NCBI GenBank assembly: GCA_017555925.1
Contig: JAFZFL010000068.1
Location: 1-13,323 of the forward strand
Direction of reading: 5' to 3'
DNA from: Bacteroidales bacterium
GTDB lineage: Bacteria; Bacteroidota; Bacteroidia; Bacteroidales; UBA932
Length of the DNA: 13,323 bases
In this document: positions 4,519 through 12,921 of the stretch, in pieces
How positions within the stretch are numbered: position 1 is the stretch's first letter
Layout: each line of letters opens with the position of its first letter
Position numbers and translations under genes: made by a program
Notes under the pieces: generated by a model
Databases searched by the model: none
The model's input: the letters and a program-made list of their open reading frames with translations, nothing else
Told to the model about the DNA's origin: nothing

Positions 4519-6141
4519 TTATGCATTCTTTTTCTCTTTAGCGTGACGTTTGAAAGTTTGTATACACTCCCTGCGAGGAATAATTACAGAGAGACCTTTA
4601 TACTCAATCTCCTCCTTAATTATAGCCTTTATCTCTTCCATATTCTTAGCCAAAGGAACTACCACTCTAATATGCTCAGGAGCAACTCCAACTGCCTGGC
4701 AGATAGCCTCAAGTTTTGTTGTACCGGCTGAATCCTGACCACCTGTCATACCTGTTGTAAGGTTATCTGAAATGACCACAACCATGTTGGAATTTGCATT
4801 TGCAGCGTCAAGAAGACCTGTAATACCAGAATGGGTAAATGTTGAATCTCCAATTACTGCCACTGAAGGGAACTGGCCGGCATCGGCAGCACCTTTAGCC
4901 ATTGTTATTGAAGCACCCATATCTATTGTAGAGTGAATAGCTCTGAATGGTGGCAATGCACCCAATGTATAACATCCGATATCACTGAAGACTTTGTAAT
5001 CTGTATACTCAGCCAAAGTCTGGTTAAGTGCAGTATACACATCTCTGTGACCGCAACCCATACACAAAGCAGGTGGACGTGGCACGGTAACCTCAGATGC
5101 AGGATACTCCTCATGTGCAGGAAGACCCAATGCAGCTCTTACCGAATCAGGAGTAAGCTCACCTGTACGTGGAAGAACGCCAACGCCAGGCTCTTTACCG
5201 TTCAAACGGCCAATAATGTTGCAGTTTACAGGAAGAATGCCTCTTACCATCTCCTCAACTACAGGCTGGCCCTCCTCCATAACAAGGATTGTATCACACT
5301 CTACTGCCATTCTGTTTATCATATCAACCGGAACAGGATATTGTGATATTTTAAGTACAGGATGGTTAAAATCTGCACCTATATTCTCATTCAAGTAGTT
5401 ATATGCTATACCGCAAGCAATTATACCCATAGATTTGTCTGCACCATCTTTATATACATTGTACGGACACTCCATAGATTTTGCCTGCATGTCATTATAG
5501 TTCTCAATTACCTTAGGGTATCTTCTCTTTGAGTTTGCAGGAAGAAGAACCCAGCTCCAAGCCTCTTGAGGATATGATATTGGAGCAATAGGTTTTGCCT
5601 CAGTATCTACCTCCACAATAGCTCTCGAATGGGCCATACGTGTTGTAACTCTCATAAGAACAGGAGTTTTTCTCTCTTCAGAAAGTTTAAATCCATACTC
5701 CATCATATCATAAGCCTCCTGTTGTGAAGATGGCTCCAACACTGGAATAAGTGCAAATTTGCCATAGAAACGCGAATCCTGCTCATCCTGTGAAGAGTGC
5801 ATTGAAGGGTCATCTGCAACAACAACAATAAGACCTCCATTACATCCGGAAATTGCAGAGTTCACGAACGGGTCAGCAGCAACATTCAATCCTACGTGCT
5901 TCATACATACAATAGCACGTTTGCCAACGTATGATACGCCCAAAGCCGCCTCCATAGCGGTCTTTTCATTCACACACCAACGGCAATGGATACCTCTCTC
6001 TTTTGTGATTTTTTGCATTTGAATAAACTCCGTAATCTCTGTTGACGGAGTTCCCGGATAGGCATAAACGCCCTGTATTCCATTATTAATTGCGCCCAAG
6101 GCAATTGCCTCGTCACCCAACAACAATCTCTTTTGCTTCAT
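4519..6141 (-). CDS. iorA: Indolepyruvate:ferredoxin oxidoreductase, alpha subunit, without C-terminal ferredoxin domain
   Basis: A 540-residue thiamine-diphosphate enzyme subunit. The N-terminal pyrimidine-binding domain includes YPGTPSTEI (28-36) and NEKTAMEAALG (58-68). A middle domain covers about 235-345. The C-terminal pyrophosphate-binding domain has CMGCGHR (360-366), FSDIGCYTLG (385-394) and the GDS (431-433) to N460 thiamine/Mg motif. Archaeal-type IorA proteins of 600 residues or more end with a two-cluster ferredoxin domain; this one ends in a basic tail with no CxxCxxC motif, so the electron-carrying clusters must come from elsewhere. The reading frame is intact, so this is a natural short form rather than a truncation. 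It is first in an operon with iorB and an EamA transporter. A promoter-like box lies 30 nt upstream, and the gene is divergent from the endonuclease gene. Confidence 0.92.
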   Translation of the reverse strand: MKQKRLLLGDEAIALGAINNGIQGVYAYPGTPSTEITEFIQMQKITKERGIHCRWCVNEKTAMEAALGVSYVGKRAIVCMKHVGLNVAADPFVNSAISGCNGGLIVVVADDPSMHSSQDEQDSRFYGKFALIPVLEPSSQQEAYDMMEYGFKLSEERKTPVLMRVTTRMAHSRAIVEVDTEAKPIAPISYPQEAWSWVLLPANSKRRYPKVIENYNDMQAKSMECPYNVYKDGADKSMGIIACGIAYNYLNENIGADFNHPVLKISQYPVPVDMINRMAVECDTILVMEEGQPVVEEMVRGILPVNCNIIGRLNGKEPGVGVLPRTGELTPDSVRAALGLPAHEEYPASEVTVPRPPALCMGCGHRDVYTALNQTLAEYTDYKVFSDIGCYTLGALPPFRAIHSTIDMGASITMAKGAADAGQFPSVAVIGDSTFTHSGITGLLDAANANSNMVVVISDNLTTGMTGGQDSAGTTKLEAICQAVGVAPEHIRVVVPLAKNMEEIKAIIKEEIEYKGLSVIIPRRECIQTFKRHAKEKKNA

Positions 6142-6170
6142 ATTTTTATAGTTATTTCAAATTTTGCTTA

Positions 6171-6178
6171 CAAACTTA
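6171..6178 (-). promoter_or_regulatory. iorA promoter, -7 box
   Basis: TAAGTTTG (minus strand) matches TAnnTTTG, 29 nt before the iorA ATG. A TTTC 21 nt upstream may be a weak -33 element. It lies in a very AT-rich 175-nt divergent spacer. Confidence 0.45.
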
Positions 6179-6283
6179 AGCATAAATCATCAATTCTTTG
6201 AAAAATTTTTCAATAATTTACACAAATTTCTATATTTTTCAATTTTTAAATATTGAAGGTGCTTAAAAAAATACTCATTTTAC

Positions 6284-6291
6284 TATATTTG
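6284..6291 (+). promoter_or_regulatory. Endonuclease gene promoter, -7 box
   Basis: TATATTTG matches TAnnTTTG, 25 nt before the ATG at 6317. No TTTG is seen at the -33 position, so activity may depend on an activator or an alternative upstream element. Confidence 0.42.
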
Positions 6292-6316
6292 CAGACCTGT
6301 AAAATTATCGGATCAG

Positions 6317-7186
6317 ATGGCAACAAACAACAAAAGGGCCGGTCGCTCTGCATATATAAAAAGAAACGCGAGCAAAAAGAAAAAGCCAAGCAAATTGCAG
6401 ATCATATTATCTGTAATATTCATTGCAACCGCTCTGATACTCTCTTTAGTTGAAGAGTGGCATACAGCTACACAGACCCAGTCCGTACCGGAGGCAAACG
6501 TAGCGGCACTGGAGATACCCGCTCTCACCGGCGAGGAGAAACTCATAAACTACAACGGCTTTACAGTAAATTACAACAGTAAGGCAAAGATTCCATATTG
6601 GGTTGCCTACTCTTTGGAGAGTTATGAGACAGACGGTGAAAATACAAGAACCGGCAAAAAGTTTCGTCCCGACAAATCCCTCCCATATCCTCAAGCGGAG
6701 GAGAGTGATTACCGCAACTCTGGATGGGCAAGAGGCCACATGGCACCTGCAGCTGATTTCAAATGGAGCGAAGAGGCAATGGATGATACCTTCTACTTTA
6801 CAAACTGCTGTCCGCAAGATGTTTCATTGAACGGAGGAATGTGGAGTACTCTTGAAAAAAAGACAAGAAGCTATGCAAAAAAGTATGGCAGGGTTTACGT
6901 GGTAACAGGTCCCATTATTGGCAAAAAGAGAAACGGCACTATTGGTGAGGGCGGCGTAACGGTTCCAGATTCCTTTTTTAAGGCACTGCTTGTATTTGAT
7001 GGAAAAGAGTACCATACCATTGCATTTGTAATGAAAAACGGAAAGCAGGAGGGAAATATGCAGAAGTGCGCAATGAGCGTGAATGAGCTTGAAAAGAGAA
7101 TCGGATATGACCTCTTTGCTGCACTTGATGATGATATTGAGGAGAGGGTTGAAGCCAGTTACACACTGAATATATGGGCCATGTAA
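6317..7186 (+). CDS. Membrane-anchored DNA/RNA non-specific endonuclease (NUC1 family)
   Basis: A 289-residue protein of the Serratia-nuclease/NUC1 family (PF01223), metal-dependent enzymes that cut DNA and RNA without sequence preference. A very basic N-terminus (1-27) is followed by one transmembrane helix (about 28-44), so the catalytic domain should face the periplasm. The active site appears as ARGH (138-141), where the family usually has DRGH; the catalytic His is H141. The metal ligand is N172 within LNGGMWSTLE and the supporting acid is E180, with the same spacing as N119 and E127 in the Serratia enzyme. TNCCPQ (162-167) is the usual core strand. The next gene, a large exported metalloprotease, begins 57 nt downstream with no terminator between, so the pair is probably cotranscribed. 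Scavenging or degradation of extracellular nucleic acid is the likely role, which is inferred. Confidence 0.9.
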   Translation: MATNNKRAGRSAYIKRNASKKKKPSKLQIILSVIFIATALILSLVEEWHTATQTQSVPEANVAALEIPALTGEEKLINYNGFTVNYNSKAKIPYWVAYSLESYETDGENTRTGKKFRPDKSLPYPQAEESDYRNSGWARGHMAPAADFKWSEEAMDDTFYFTNCCPQDVSLNGGMWSTLEKKTRSYAKKYGRVYVVTGPIIGKKRNGTIGEGGVTVPDSFFKALLVFDGKEYHTIAFVMKNGKQEGNMQKCAMSVNELEKRIGYDLFAALDDDIEERVEASYTLNIWAM

Positions 7187-7243
7187 CAAATTGGTCTGAA
7201 TAGTGTCAAAAAAAAAGTACAAACAACTATAAAACACAAAAAA

Positions 7244-9745
7244 ATGCTTAAGAAATTATTACTGATCACATTGTCGGCATCCATAGGATTGGGATGTTGC
7301 AATGATGCCTTTGCTCAGAAAAAGGGCAAGAAAGGGGCTCCGGCAGCTACAGCCGTTGTTAAGGACACTACTGCAAAAAAGGCTAAAGGCCCTATGTCAA
7401 TTGACAAATTCATAAAATCTGACGCAAAGATTATGAAGGGTCTTACCACCGTTTACCATCAGGATGGAAAATTCTTCATCAACATCAATGATTCACTTAT
7501 TGGCAAAGACCTTGTTATGGTCAGCCGTATGCATAAGGGAGCAGAGGGTGTAAGATCTGATTTTGACGGTTACGCAGGTGACGAATTGGCAAATGGAGTT
7601 TTCCGTTTTGAGAAAAACGACAACAATAACCAGATTTACCTTACTGCCGTAACTTATAAGGAGCGCTCTTCTGAGGTTATGCCACAAAGCGTTGAGATGT
7701 CTAACCGCCCTGCTATTGTTGGTGCATTTGAGATTAAGGCACAATCTGCAGACAAGAAGGACAACATTATTGACATGTCAAATCTTCTTCTTACAGATTC
7801 TGAGTATATCTTCTTCAGAAAGTACCACAAGATTACACTCAAACTTGGCAACTTGCAGAAAGACAAATCTTTTGTTTCTGATATAAAGACATATCCTATG
7901 AACACAGAGATTAAGGTTGTTCAAACTTATGACAGAAAGATGGGTAATCCTACTGCCACATTTGAATTGAACTGCTCATTTGTGCTTCTTCCAAAAGATC
8001 CTATGACTCCAAGATATGCCGACAGCCGTGTTGGTTACTTCACCGAGAGCTACACCGATTTTGACCGTCACCCACAGAAAGTTGAGCGCACATCAATGAT
8101 TTCACGCTGGAGATTGGAGCCAAAACCGGAGGATATTGAGAAATATAAGAGAGGTGAGTTGGTTGAGCCTGCAAAACCTATTGTATTCTACATTGACCCC
8201 AACACTCCAAAAGAGTGGGTTCCATACCTTATACAGGGTGTAAATGACTGGCAGGTTGCATTTGAGCAGGCTGGTTTCAAAAATGCTATTTATGCACTTG
8301 AGGCCCCTACTCCAGAAGAGGACCCTACATGGTCAATTGAGGATGCACGCTACTCTGCTATCGTTTACAAGCCATCTGCAACCCCTAATGCAAGCGGTCC
8401 TCACATAAGCGACCCTCGTACAGGTGAGATTCTTGAGAGCCACATCAACTGGTATCATAACGTAATGTCATTGTTGAGCAAATGGTATTTTATCCAATGT
8501 TCACCTTCAGACCCTGCTGCAAGAAAAATGACTCTTGACACAGAGCTTATGGGTGAACTTGTCAGATTTGTATCATCTCACGAGGTTGGCCACACATTGG
8601 GTTTGAGACATAACTTCATTGGTTCTGCAATCTATAATCCAGAAGATTTGAGAAACATTGAGTTCTTGAAAGAGAATGGTCACGCAACATCCATTATGGA
8701 TTATGCCCGTTTCAACTACGTTGCACAACCTGGCGACAATATTCCAAGAAACCTTCTATTCCCTAAGATAAACTACTATGACAAATGGGCTATTGAGTGG
8801 GGTTACAGACGCTTCCCGGATATTGATGATCCTGAGAAGGAGCTTCCTATGCTAAATGAGTGGATTATTGAAAAGAACAAGAATCCATATCTTTTGTTTG
8901 GTACAGAGACCAGTGCAAATGACCCAAGATTGCAATCAGAAGATTTGGGCAACAACCATATGGTAAGTAATGAGTATGGTGTAAAGAACCTCAAATATAT
9001 TATGGAACATCTTGTTGAGTGGACAAGCGAACCTGGCAAAGGTTATGCAAACCTCAAAGACTACTACAAAGAGGTTCTAAGCCAGTATAAGAGATATATG
9101 AACCACGTTATCAAATGGATTGGTGGAGTTTACGAAGAGAACAAGACCATTGAGCAGCCTGGCGCAATTTATACTCACGTAGAGAAGGCAAAACAGAAAG
9201 AGGCTATGGAGTTCCTTAAACGCAACCTTCTCACTCCTCAGGAGTGGCTCTTCCCAGAAGAGGTTCTTGACAAAATCAATACACGTGCCGATGCAACAAT
9301 TGACAATATATTCAAATCTACACTAACCAAACTTTTGGGCAACGGCAAGATGGAGAATATGATAAATGATGAGTTCCTAAACGGTTCAGATGCCTATACA
9401 TTGGAGAATTATTACAATGATATCAACAGTGTTATCTGGGTTCCTATCCCTGCAGACAAATCTAAAGCAATCTATCAGAGAATGATCCAGAAGAACTATG
9501 TTCTATATCTAATCAGCTTGGCTGAGGGTCAGAACAACAGTGCAAATGGCTTTATTGTTATAAATGATGGTGCCCATACAGACAACACAGATGTTACAGC
9601 CATGGCTATCTATCAGTTGAAGAACCTTAAGAAAAAGCTTGACAACACAAAGAGCAGCAATGCCACCAATACAGCACACTACCAATATCTTTCAGATATT
9701 ATAGACAAAGCTCTTACAAAAAATACAGTTGCTGTAAGCAAATAA
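7244..9745 (+). CDS. Exported zinc-dependent metalloprotease, DUF5117/DUF5118 type
   Basis: A 833-residue protein typical of Bacteroidota. MLKKLLLITLSASIGLGCCN followed by DAFAQ is a signal peptide with likely cleavage at AFA-Q. A Lys/Ala-rich linker leads to an N-terminal DUF5118-like segment (about 48-100) and the DUF5117-like domain (about 100-300). The metzincin-like catalytic part holds the zinc motif HEVGHTLGLRH (446-456), with E447 as catalytic acid, and SIMDY (483-487) as the Met-turn. A helical C-terminal domain (about 560-830) follows, matching the usual DUF4953-containing layout. The length is full. It should degrade proteins or peptides in the periplasm or outside; the substrate is not known for most members. 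It follows the nuclease gene by 57 nt and ends at a strong terminator. I found no clear promoter box in the 57-nt gap. Confidence 0.93.
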   Translation: MLKKLLLITLSASIGLGCCNDAFAQKKGKKGAPAATAVVKDTTAKKAKGPMSIDKFIKSDAKIMKGLTTVYHQDGKFFININDSLIGKDLVMVSRMHKGAEGVRSDFDGYAGDELANGVFRFEKNDNNNQIYLTAVTYKERSSEVMPQSVEMSNRPAIVGAFEIKAQSADKKDNIIDMSNLLLTDSEYIFFRKYHKITLKLGNLQKDKSFVSDIKTYPMNTEIKVVQTYDRKMGNPTATFELNCSFVLLPKDPMTPRYADSRVGYFTESYTDFDRHPQKVERTSMISRWRLEPKPEDIEKYKRGELVEPAKPIVFYIDPNTPKEWVPYLIQGVNDWQVAFEQAGFKNAIYALEAPTPEEDPTWSIEDARYSAIVYKPSATPNASGPHISDPRTGEILESHINWYHNVMSLLSKWYFIQCSPSDPAARKMTLDTELMGELVRFVSSHEVGHTLGLRHNFIGSAIYNPEDLRNIEFLKENGHATSIMDYARFNYVAQPGDNIPRNLLFPKINYYDKWAIEWGYRRFPDIDDPEKELPMLNEWIIEKNKNPYLLFGTETSANDPRLQSEDLGNNHMVSNEYGVKNLKYIMEHLVEWTSEPGKGYANLKDYYKEVLSQYKRYMNHVIKWIGGVYEENKTIEQPGAIYTHVEKAKQKEAMEFLKRNLLTPQEWLFPEEVLDKINTRADATIDNIFKSTLTKLLGNGKMENMINDEFLNGSDAYTLENYYNDINSVIWVPIPADKSKAIYQRMIQKNYVLYLISLAEGQNNSANGFIVINDGAHTDNTDVTAMAIYQLKNLKKKLDNTKSSNATNTAHYQYLSDIIDKALTKNTVAVSK

Positions 9746-9773
9746 TGAAATAAACTCCAAAAGTCATGATATG

Positions 9774-9811
9774 AACCCCAAAAGTCAGATAAAAAACTTT
9801 TGGGGTTTTAT
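9774..9811 (+). terminator. Terminator of the nuclease-metalloprotease unit
   Basis: AACCCCAAAAGT (9774-9785) pairs perfectly with ACTTTTGGGGTT (9796-9807) and is followed by a T-rich run (TTATTTT). It lies 28 nt after the metalloprotease stop. The convergent HD-phosphodiesterase gene ends directly beside it; on the minus strand there is no long U-run after the stem, so it serves mainly the plus strand. Confidence 0.88.
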
Positions 9812-9812
9812 T

Positions 9813-11885
9813 TTAGTTTTTTCTGGCAGGGTACGCAATTCTTGCGTGGTAAATTTCGGCAAGGTGGCGCTTGAAAATGCTCTTTACAATATTAATCTCC
9901 TTTATTGAAATATCTGCCCTTACGAGCTGTGAATCAGACATTCTCTGGCTCAATATACCATCTACAAGTTTTGATATGCTCTCAACCGAGTAATCCTTCA
10001 ATGAGCGCGACGCTGCCTCCACTGCATCTGCCATCATTACAACAACCTGCTCTTTTGTTGTAGGAAGAGTACCCTTGTAAGTAAATTCGGCAATCTTGCC
10101 AGGATCTCCCCCGTCATTACAGTACTTATTGTAAAAATATCCCGTTTGCGACTGTCCGTGATGAGATGTGATAAATTCCACAATAACCTTAGGCAAGTAG
10201 TATTTTTTCGCAAGTTCAACACCATGCTCAACATGCTTGATTATCTCGTGCGCACTCTCAATTGGAGACAAGCCCTCGTGATAGTTAATTCCAGGAGCCG
10301 CATTCTCTATGAAACACTGCGGATTGTTGAGTTTGCCCACATCGTGATACATTGCTCCAACCTTTACAAGACGGGCATTCCCGCCAATCGCCTGTACCGC
10401 CCTCTCTGCAAGATTTGCAACCTGCAACGAGTGCTGGAACGTACCGGGTGCCTTTCTTGCCAACTCCTGTAAAAGTGCATTGTTAGTATCTGACAAATCT
10501 TTCAATGTAGATACAGATACAAGAATGAATATCTTTTCAAGAAGGAACACAAGCGGATATGTTGCAACAACAAAGAGCGCATTAAGGAATATGAACATTA
10601 TTACCCTATAATTCAATCCCGACAGGTTGCCGGCCTCTATAAGTTCAAAAGCCACATGCACCAGCATCATTCCAATAAATATAAGCATTGCATTCAGAAA
10701 CTGCAACCAACCTCTGTTAAGATATGAGAATGAGACCAATGCCACTCCGCCTGCAAACACATTGAGCAGATAGAGTTCTGTACCCTGATCTGCAAGAATA
10801 AGCAAAGGCAAGAGTAAAATCATATATATAGGAAATATGAGCTTTGCATGGAAGAATGCCATCATATAGAGTGCAAATACAGCATAAGGAACACAGAAAA
10901 GATATTCAGATGCCATATTTCTTACAGTTACCGTAATTATAAAAGCAAGCACAACCAAAAAGATAATAAAGGAGAACTGATTGGCCCTTTTGAACATGTC
11001 TATATCAACAAAATATATTGTAACATATATCAACGCCAAAAGCATAAGCACAAAGATTGTGTGTCCCACAACAAGTTTGAAACTTCCGTCACTATAACCC
11101 AGACTCAAGTCATACTCAGCTTTATAGGAATCGAGCATCTGTTCAATTTCAGCAGTAACAGTTTCACCTTCAGAAACAATCAGCTGACCGGTATAGATCA
11201 TTCCCTTAGTTGGAGATACATAATCTACAGCCTCCTTATGAAGCATACTTGTAGTAGATGCATCATAAGAGAGATTGGGCAAAATAAGATCCTTCACACC
11301 TACAACCCATATAATGGAATCTGCATTTGTATATGGATTGGCCTCCAACAGGCTCGATTTGATATAATCAACTGCACTATTCTTGGTAAAGATCTCCGAT
11401 ACAGGCACTTCAACAGCCCTTCTGTTCTTCTGTACAAATATATAACTTGTATTTTCAAGCGCACCGCTGCCCGCATCCTGCGAAGCTGCACTCTTGTCGG
11501 GCATAACACCATTGCTATAGATATGGTTGAATGAATTGACAAGCACCTCCCCCACATTGGCATCAACGGCTGCCAGCATCTGATTTGTCTTAAGTTTCTG
11601 CAACTGCAAAGGAAGAACATCCCTGTCGTAAAGATAATATGGTACCACTTTAGATGCAGCAATCTCCTTCTCCTCCAAGAGTTCTGCCTGGCTCTTCAAC
11701 AGAGGAAAATCAATTGGTGCAATAAGAGTTTCATAGGTCCATGGACGCCCTTTCTGATAATCATACTTGAATCTGCCCTCATTTGGAAAGAAGATCATCA
11801 TTACAGCAAATGCAACAAACAGGCATATGTAAATAAGTCTGTTCTTAAAGGTATTTTTTGTTATTCTTATGACTGTATTCTCCAT
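9813..11885 (-). CDS. PgpH-type 7TM-HD membrane phosphodiesterase (probable c-di-AMP hydrolase)
   Basis: A 690-residue protein of the 7TMR-HD family (PgpH-like), whose studied members hydrolyse cyclic di-AMP. Order: one N-terminal transmembrane helix (about 16-33); a large extracytoplasmic domain (about 40-265, 7TMR-HDED type); a seven-helix membrane block (about 270-458); and a cytoplasmic HD domain (about 465-690). Metal and catalytic residues seen are H485 in FQHSLQVANLAE, H514-D515 in HDVGK, H546, H575/H576 in SHHG, and D620 in MADAVEAASRS, the expected H-HD-H-H-D set. The start is the ATG at 11885, giving MENTVIRITKNTFKNRL; a longer frame back to 11981 would leave only 2 nt before the divergent esterase gene and lacks membrane-protein character. 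It probably tunes c-di-AMP for osmotic or cell-wall control, inferred from family. Confidence 0.9.
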   Translation of the reverse strand: MENTVIRITKNTFKNRLIYICLFVAFAVMMIFFPNEGRFKYDYQKGRPWTYETLIAPIDFPLLKSQAELLEEKEIAASKVVPYYLYDRDVLPLQLQKLKTNQMLAAVDANVGEVLVNSFNHIYSNGVMPDKSAASQDAGSGALENTSYIFVQKNRRAVEVPVSEIFTKNSAVDYIKSSLLEANPYTNADSIIWVVGVKDLILPNLSYDASTTSMLHKEAVDYVSPTKGMIYTGQLIVSEGETVTAEIEQMLDSYKAEYDLSLGYSDGSFKLVVGHTIFVLMLLALIYVTIYFVDIDMFKRANQFSFIIFLVVLAFIITVTVRNMASEYLFCVPYAVFALYMMAFFHAKLIFPIYMILLLPLLILADQGTELYLLNVFAGGVALVSFSYLNRGWLQFLNAMLIFIGMMLVHVAFELIEAGNLSGLNYRVIMFIFLNALFVVATYPLVFLLEKIFILVSVSTLKDLSDTNNALLQELARKAPGTFQHSLQVANLAERAVQAIGGNARLVKVGAMYHDVGKLNNPQCFIENAAPGINYHEGLSPIESAHEIIKHVEHGVELAKKYYLPKVIVEFITSHHGQSQTGYFYNKYCNDGGDPGKIAEFTYKGTLPTTKEQVVVMMADAVEAASRSLKDYSVESISKLVDGILSQRMSDSQLVRADISIKEINIVKSIFKRHLAEIYHARIAYPARKN

Positions 11886-11905
11886 AAAACATGTTTTTGA
11901 GCTAA

Positions 11906-11913
11906 CAAAAATA
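11906..11913 (-). promoter_or_regulatory. HD-phosphodiesterase promoter, -7 box
   Basis: TATTTTTG (minus strand) matches TAnnTTTG, 20 nt before the ATG at 11885. No clear -33 TTTG is seen. Its position inside the longer alternative reading frame supports the shorter start. Confidence 0.4.
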
Positions 11914-11945
11914 ACATTTATTTTAAAGAAATCTTCTTTTATTGC

Positions 11946-11953
11946 TAATTTTG
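11946..11953 (+). promoter_or_regulatory. Lipoprotein esterase promoter, -7 box
   Basis: TAATTTTG matches TAnnTTTG, 30 nt before the ATG at 11984; TTTA 20 nt upstream is a weak -33 candidate. It is divergent from the phosphodiesterase box 32 nt away, so the two promoters share upstream DNA. Confidence 0.42.
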
Positions 11954-11983
11954 CCATCTCATTGAAAATAAAATCAATCAAAT

Positions 11984-12844
11984 ATGAACACTAAAAATTT
12001 ATTCAGAATCTGCTTTGCATTGTCAATAGGTATATTGGCTGCAAGTTGTGCGCAACAGCCACAACAAACTCCAGAGACAAAACAGCTTGTTGTAATTGAG
12101 TCTTCAAACCTTAAATGCAACGACTCCATACTTATCTTTACCCCTGCACAATATGCTGCAGAGCAATCCCAAACACTTCCAACACTCTTCCTTCTTCACG
12201 GTTGGAGCGGCTGCTACAAAGATTGGAGCAACAAGCATAACATTCAGGAGATAAGCAACAGAACAGGTTTCAGAATCATTTGTCCCGACGGCTTCTACAA
12301 CGGCTGGTACCTCAACAACACAGACACAACAAAAATGCAATGGCGCACTTTCTTTGACCAGGAGCTTTTCCCTCAAATGAAAGAGAGATTCAATCTTGTT
12401 CCCGACAGCACATTCATTACAGGTTTGAGTATGGGAGGCCACGGTGCAGTCAACCTCTTCCTTGACCACCCTGAGAATTTCAGGGCTGCAGGAAGTATGA
12501 GCGGCGTACTTGACCTTAACCTTACAAGTTTACGCGATACAGAACTTGCTAAAGTAATTGGAGACAAAAAAGAGAGAATTGCACAAGAGAGTGCTGTTAC
12601 AAGAGTAGCCGAAAAGGCAGAGCAACTTAAAGCAATGAACAAACTTATCATTACAACCTGCGGTTACAATGATGTTTACGTATGCTGCACAGATGTATTC
12701 TCTGCCAAATGCCGCGAACTTGATGTTCCTCACATTAAGATTCTGAGCCCTGGCAAACACTCATGGCCATATTGGGGATTTGCACTGGAGCAACACCTAT
12801 GGCACTTTCAGAAAATTATGAATGGTGACAATTTGGGTTACTAA
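11984..12844 (+). CDS. Lipoprotein esterase, alpha/beta-hydrolase (PF00756 type)
   Basis: A 286-residue exported esterase. The N-terminus is a lipoprotein signal: hydrophobic 7-20 and ILAASC with lipidated C22, followed by a Gln/Pro-rich linker. The fold is that of the putative esterase family (esterase D, feruloyl esterase, antigen 85): FLLHGWSGC (69-76) near the oxyanion hole; the nucleophile elbow GLSMGG with S149; the acid D230 in CGYNDVY; and H259 in GKHSWPYW, a complete catalytic triad in the usual order. It should be anchored in the outer or inner membrane facing away from the cytoplasm and cleave carboxylic esters, perhaps acyl groups on polysaccharides; the real substrate is unknown. 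It is a single-gene unit, with its own -7 box and a terminator shared with the convergent TonB receptor gene. Confidence 0.88.
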   Translation: MNTKNLFRICFALSIGILAASCAQQPQQTPETKQLVVIESSNLKCNDSILIFTPAQYAAEQSQTLPTLFLLHGWSGCYKDWSNKHNIQEISNRTGFRIICPDGFYNGWYLNNTDTTKMQWRTFFDQELFPQMKERFNLVPDSTFITGLSMGGHGAVNLFLDHPENFRAAGSMSGVLDLNLTSLRDTELAKVIGDKKERIAQESAVTRVAEKAEQLKAMNKLIITTCGYNDVYVCCTDVFSAKCRELDVPHIKILSPGKHSWPYWGFALEQHLWHFQKIMNGDNLGY

Positions 12845-12861
12845 ACAACAATACCGCATGT

Positions 12862-12897
12862 AAAAAAGGGGCATATCAAATGATATCCCCCTTTTTT
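12862..12897. terminator. Bidirectional terminator between esterase and TonB receptor genes
   Basis: AAAAAAGGGG at the left and CCCCTTTTTT at the right enclose an ATATCA/TGATAT stem with one internal mismatch. The A-run and T-run make it work on both strands: 17 nt after the esterase stop (plus) and 24 nt after the receptor stop (minus). Confidence 0.85.
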
Positions 12898-12921
12898 ATG
12901 TACTGCTGCAAATCACTTGCA

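Noticed and set aside
7244..7320. Lipoprotein signal in the metalloprotease (LGCC)
   Set aside because: The residues before the Cys do not fit a good lipobox, and a standard signal-peptidase I site AFA-Q follows immediately.
10848..11534. 228-codon plus-strand frame inside the HD-phosphodiesterase gene
   Set aside because: Antisense of a strongly supported membrane-protein gene; its Ile/His/Arg/Lys-rich text has no domain character.
11886..11981. 32-residue N-terminal extension of the HD-phosphodiesterase
   Set aside because: Would consume the whole divergent promoter region and both -7 boxes, and it precedes the natural membrane-protein start at 11885.
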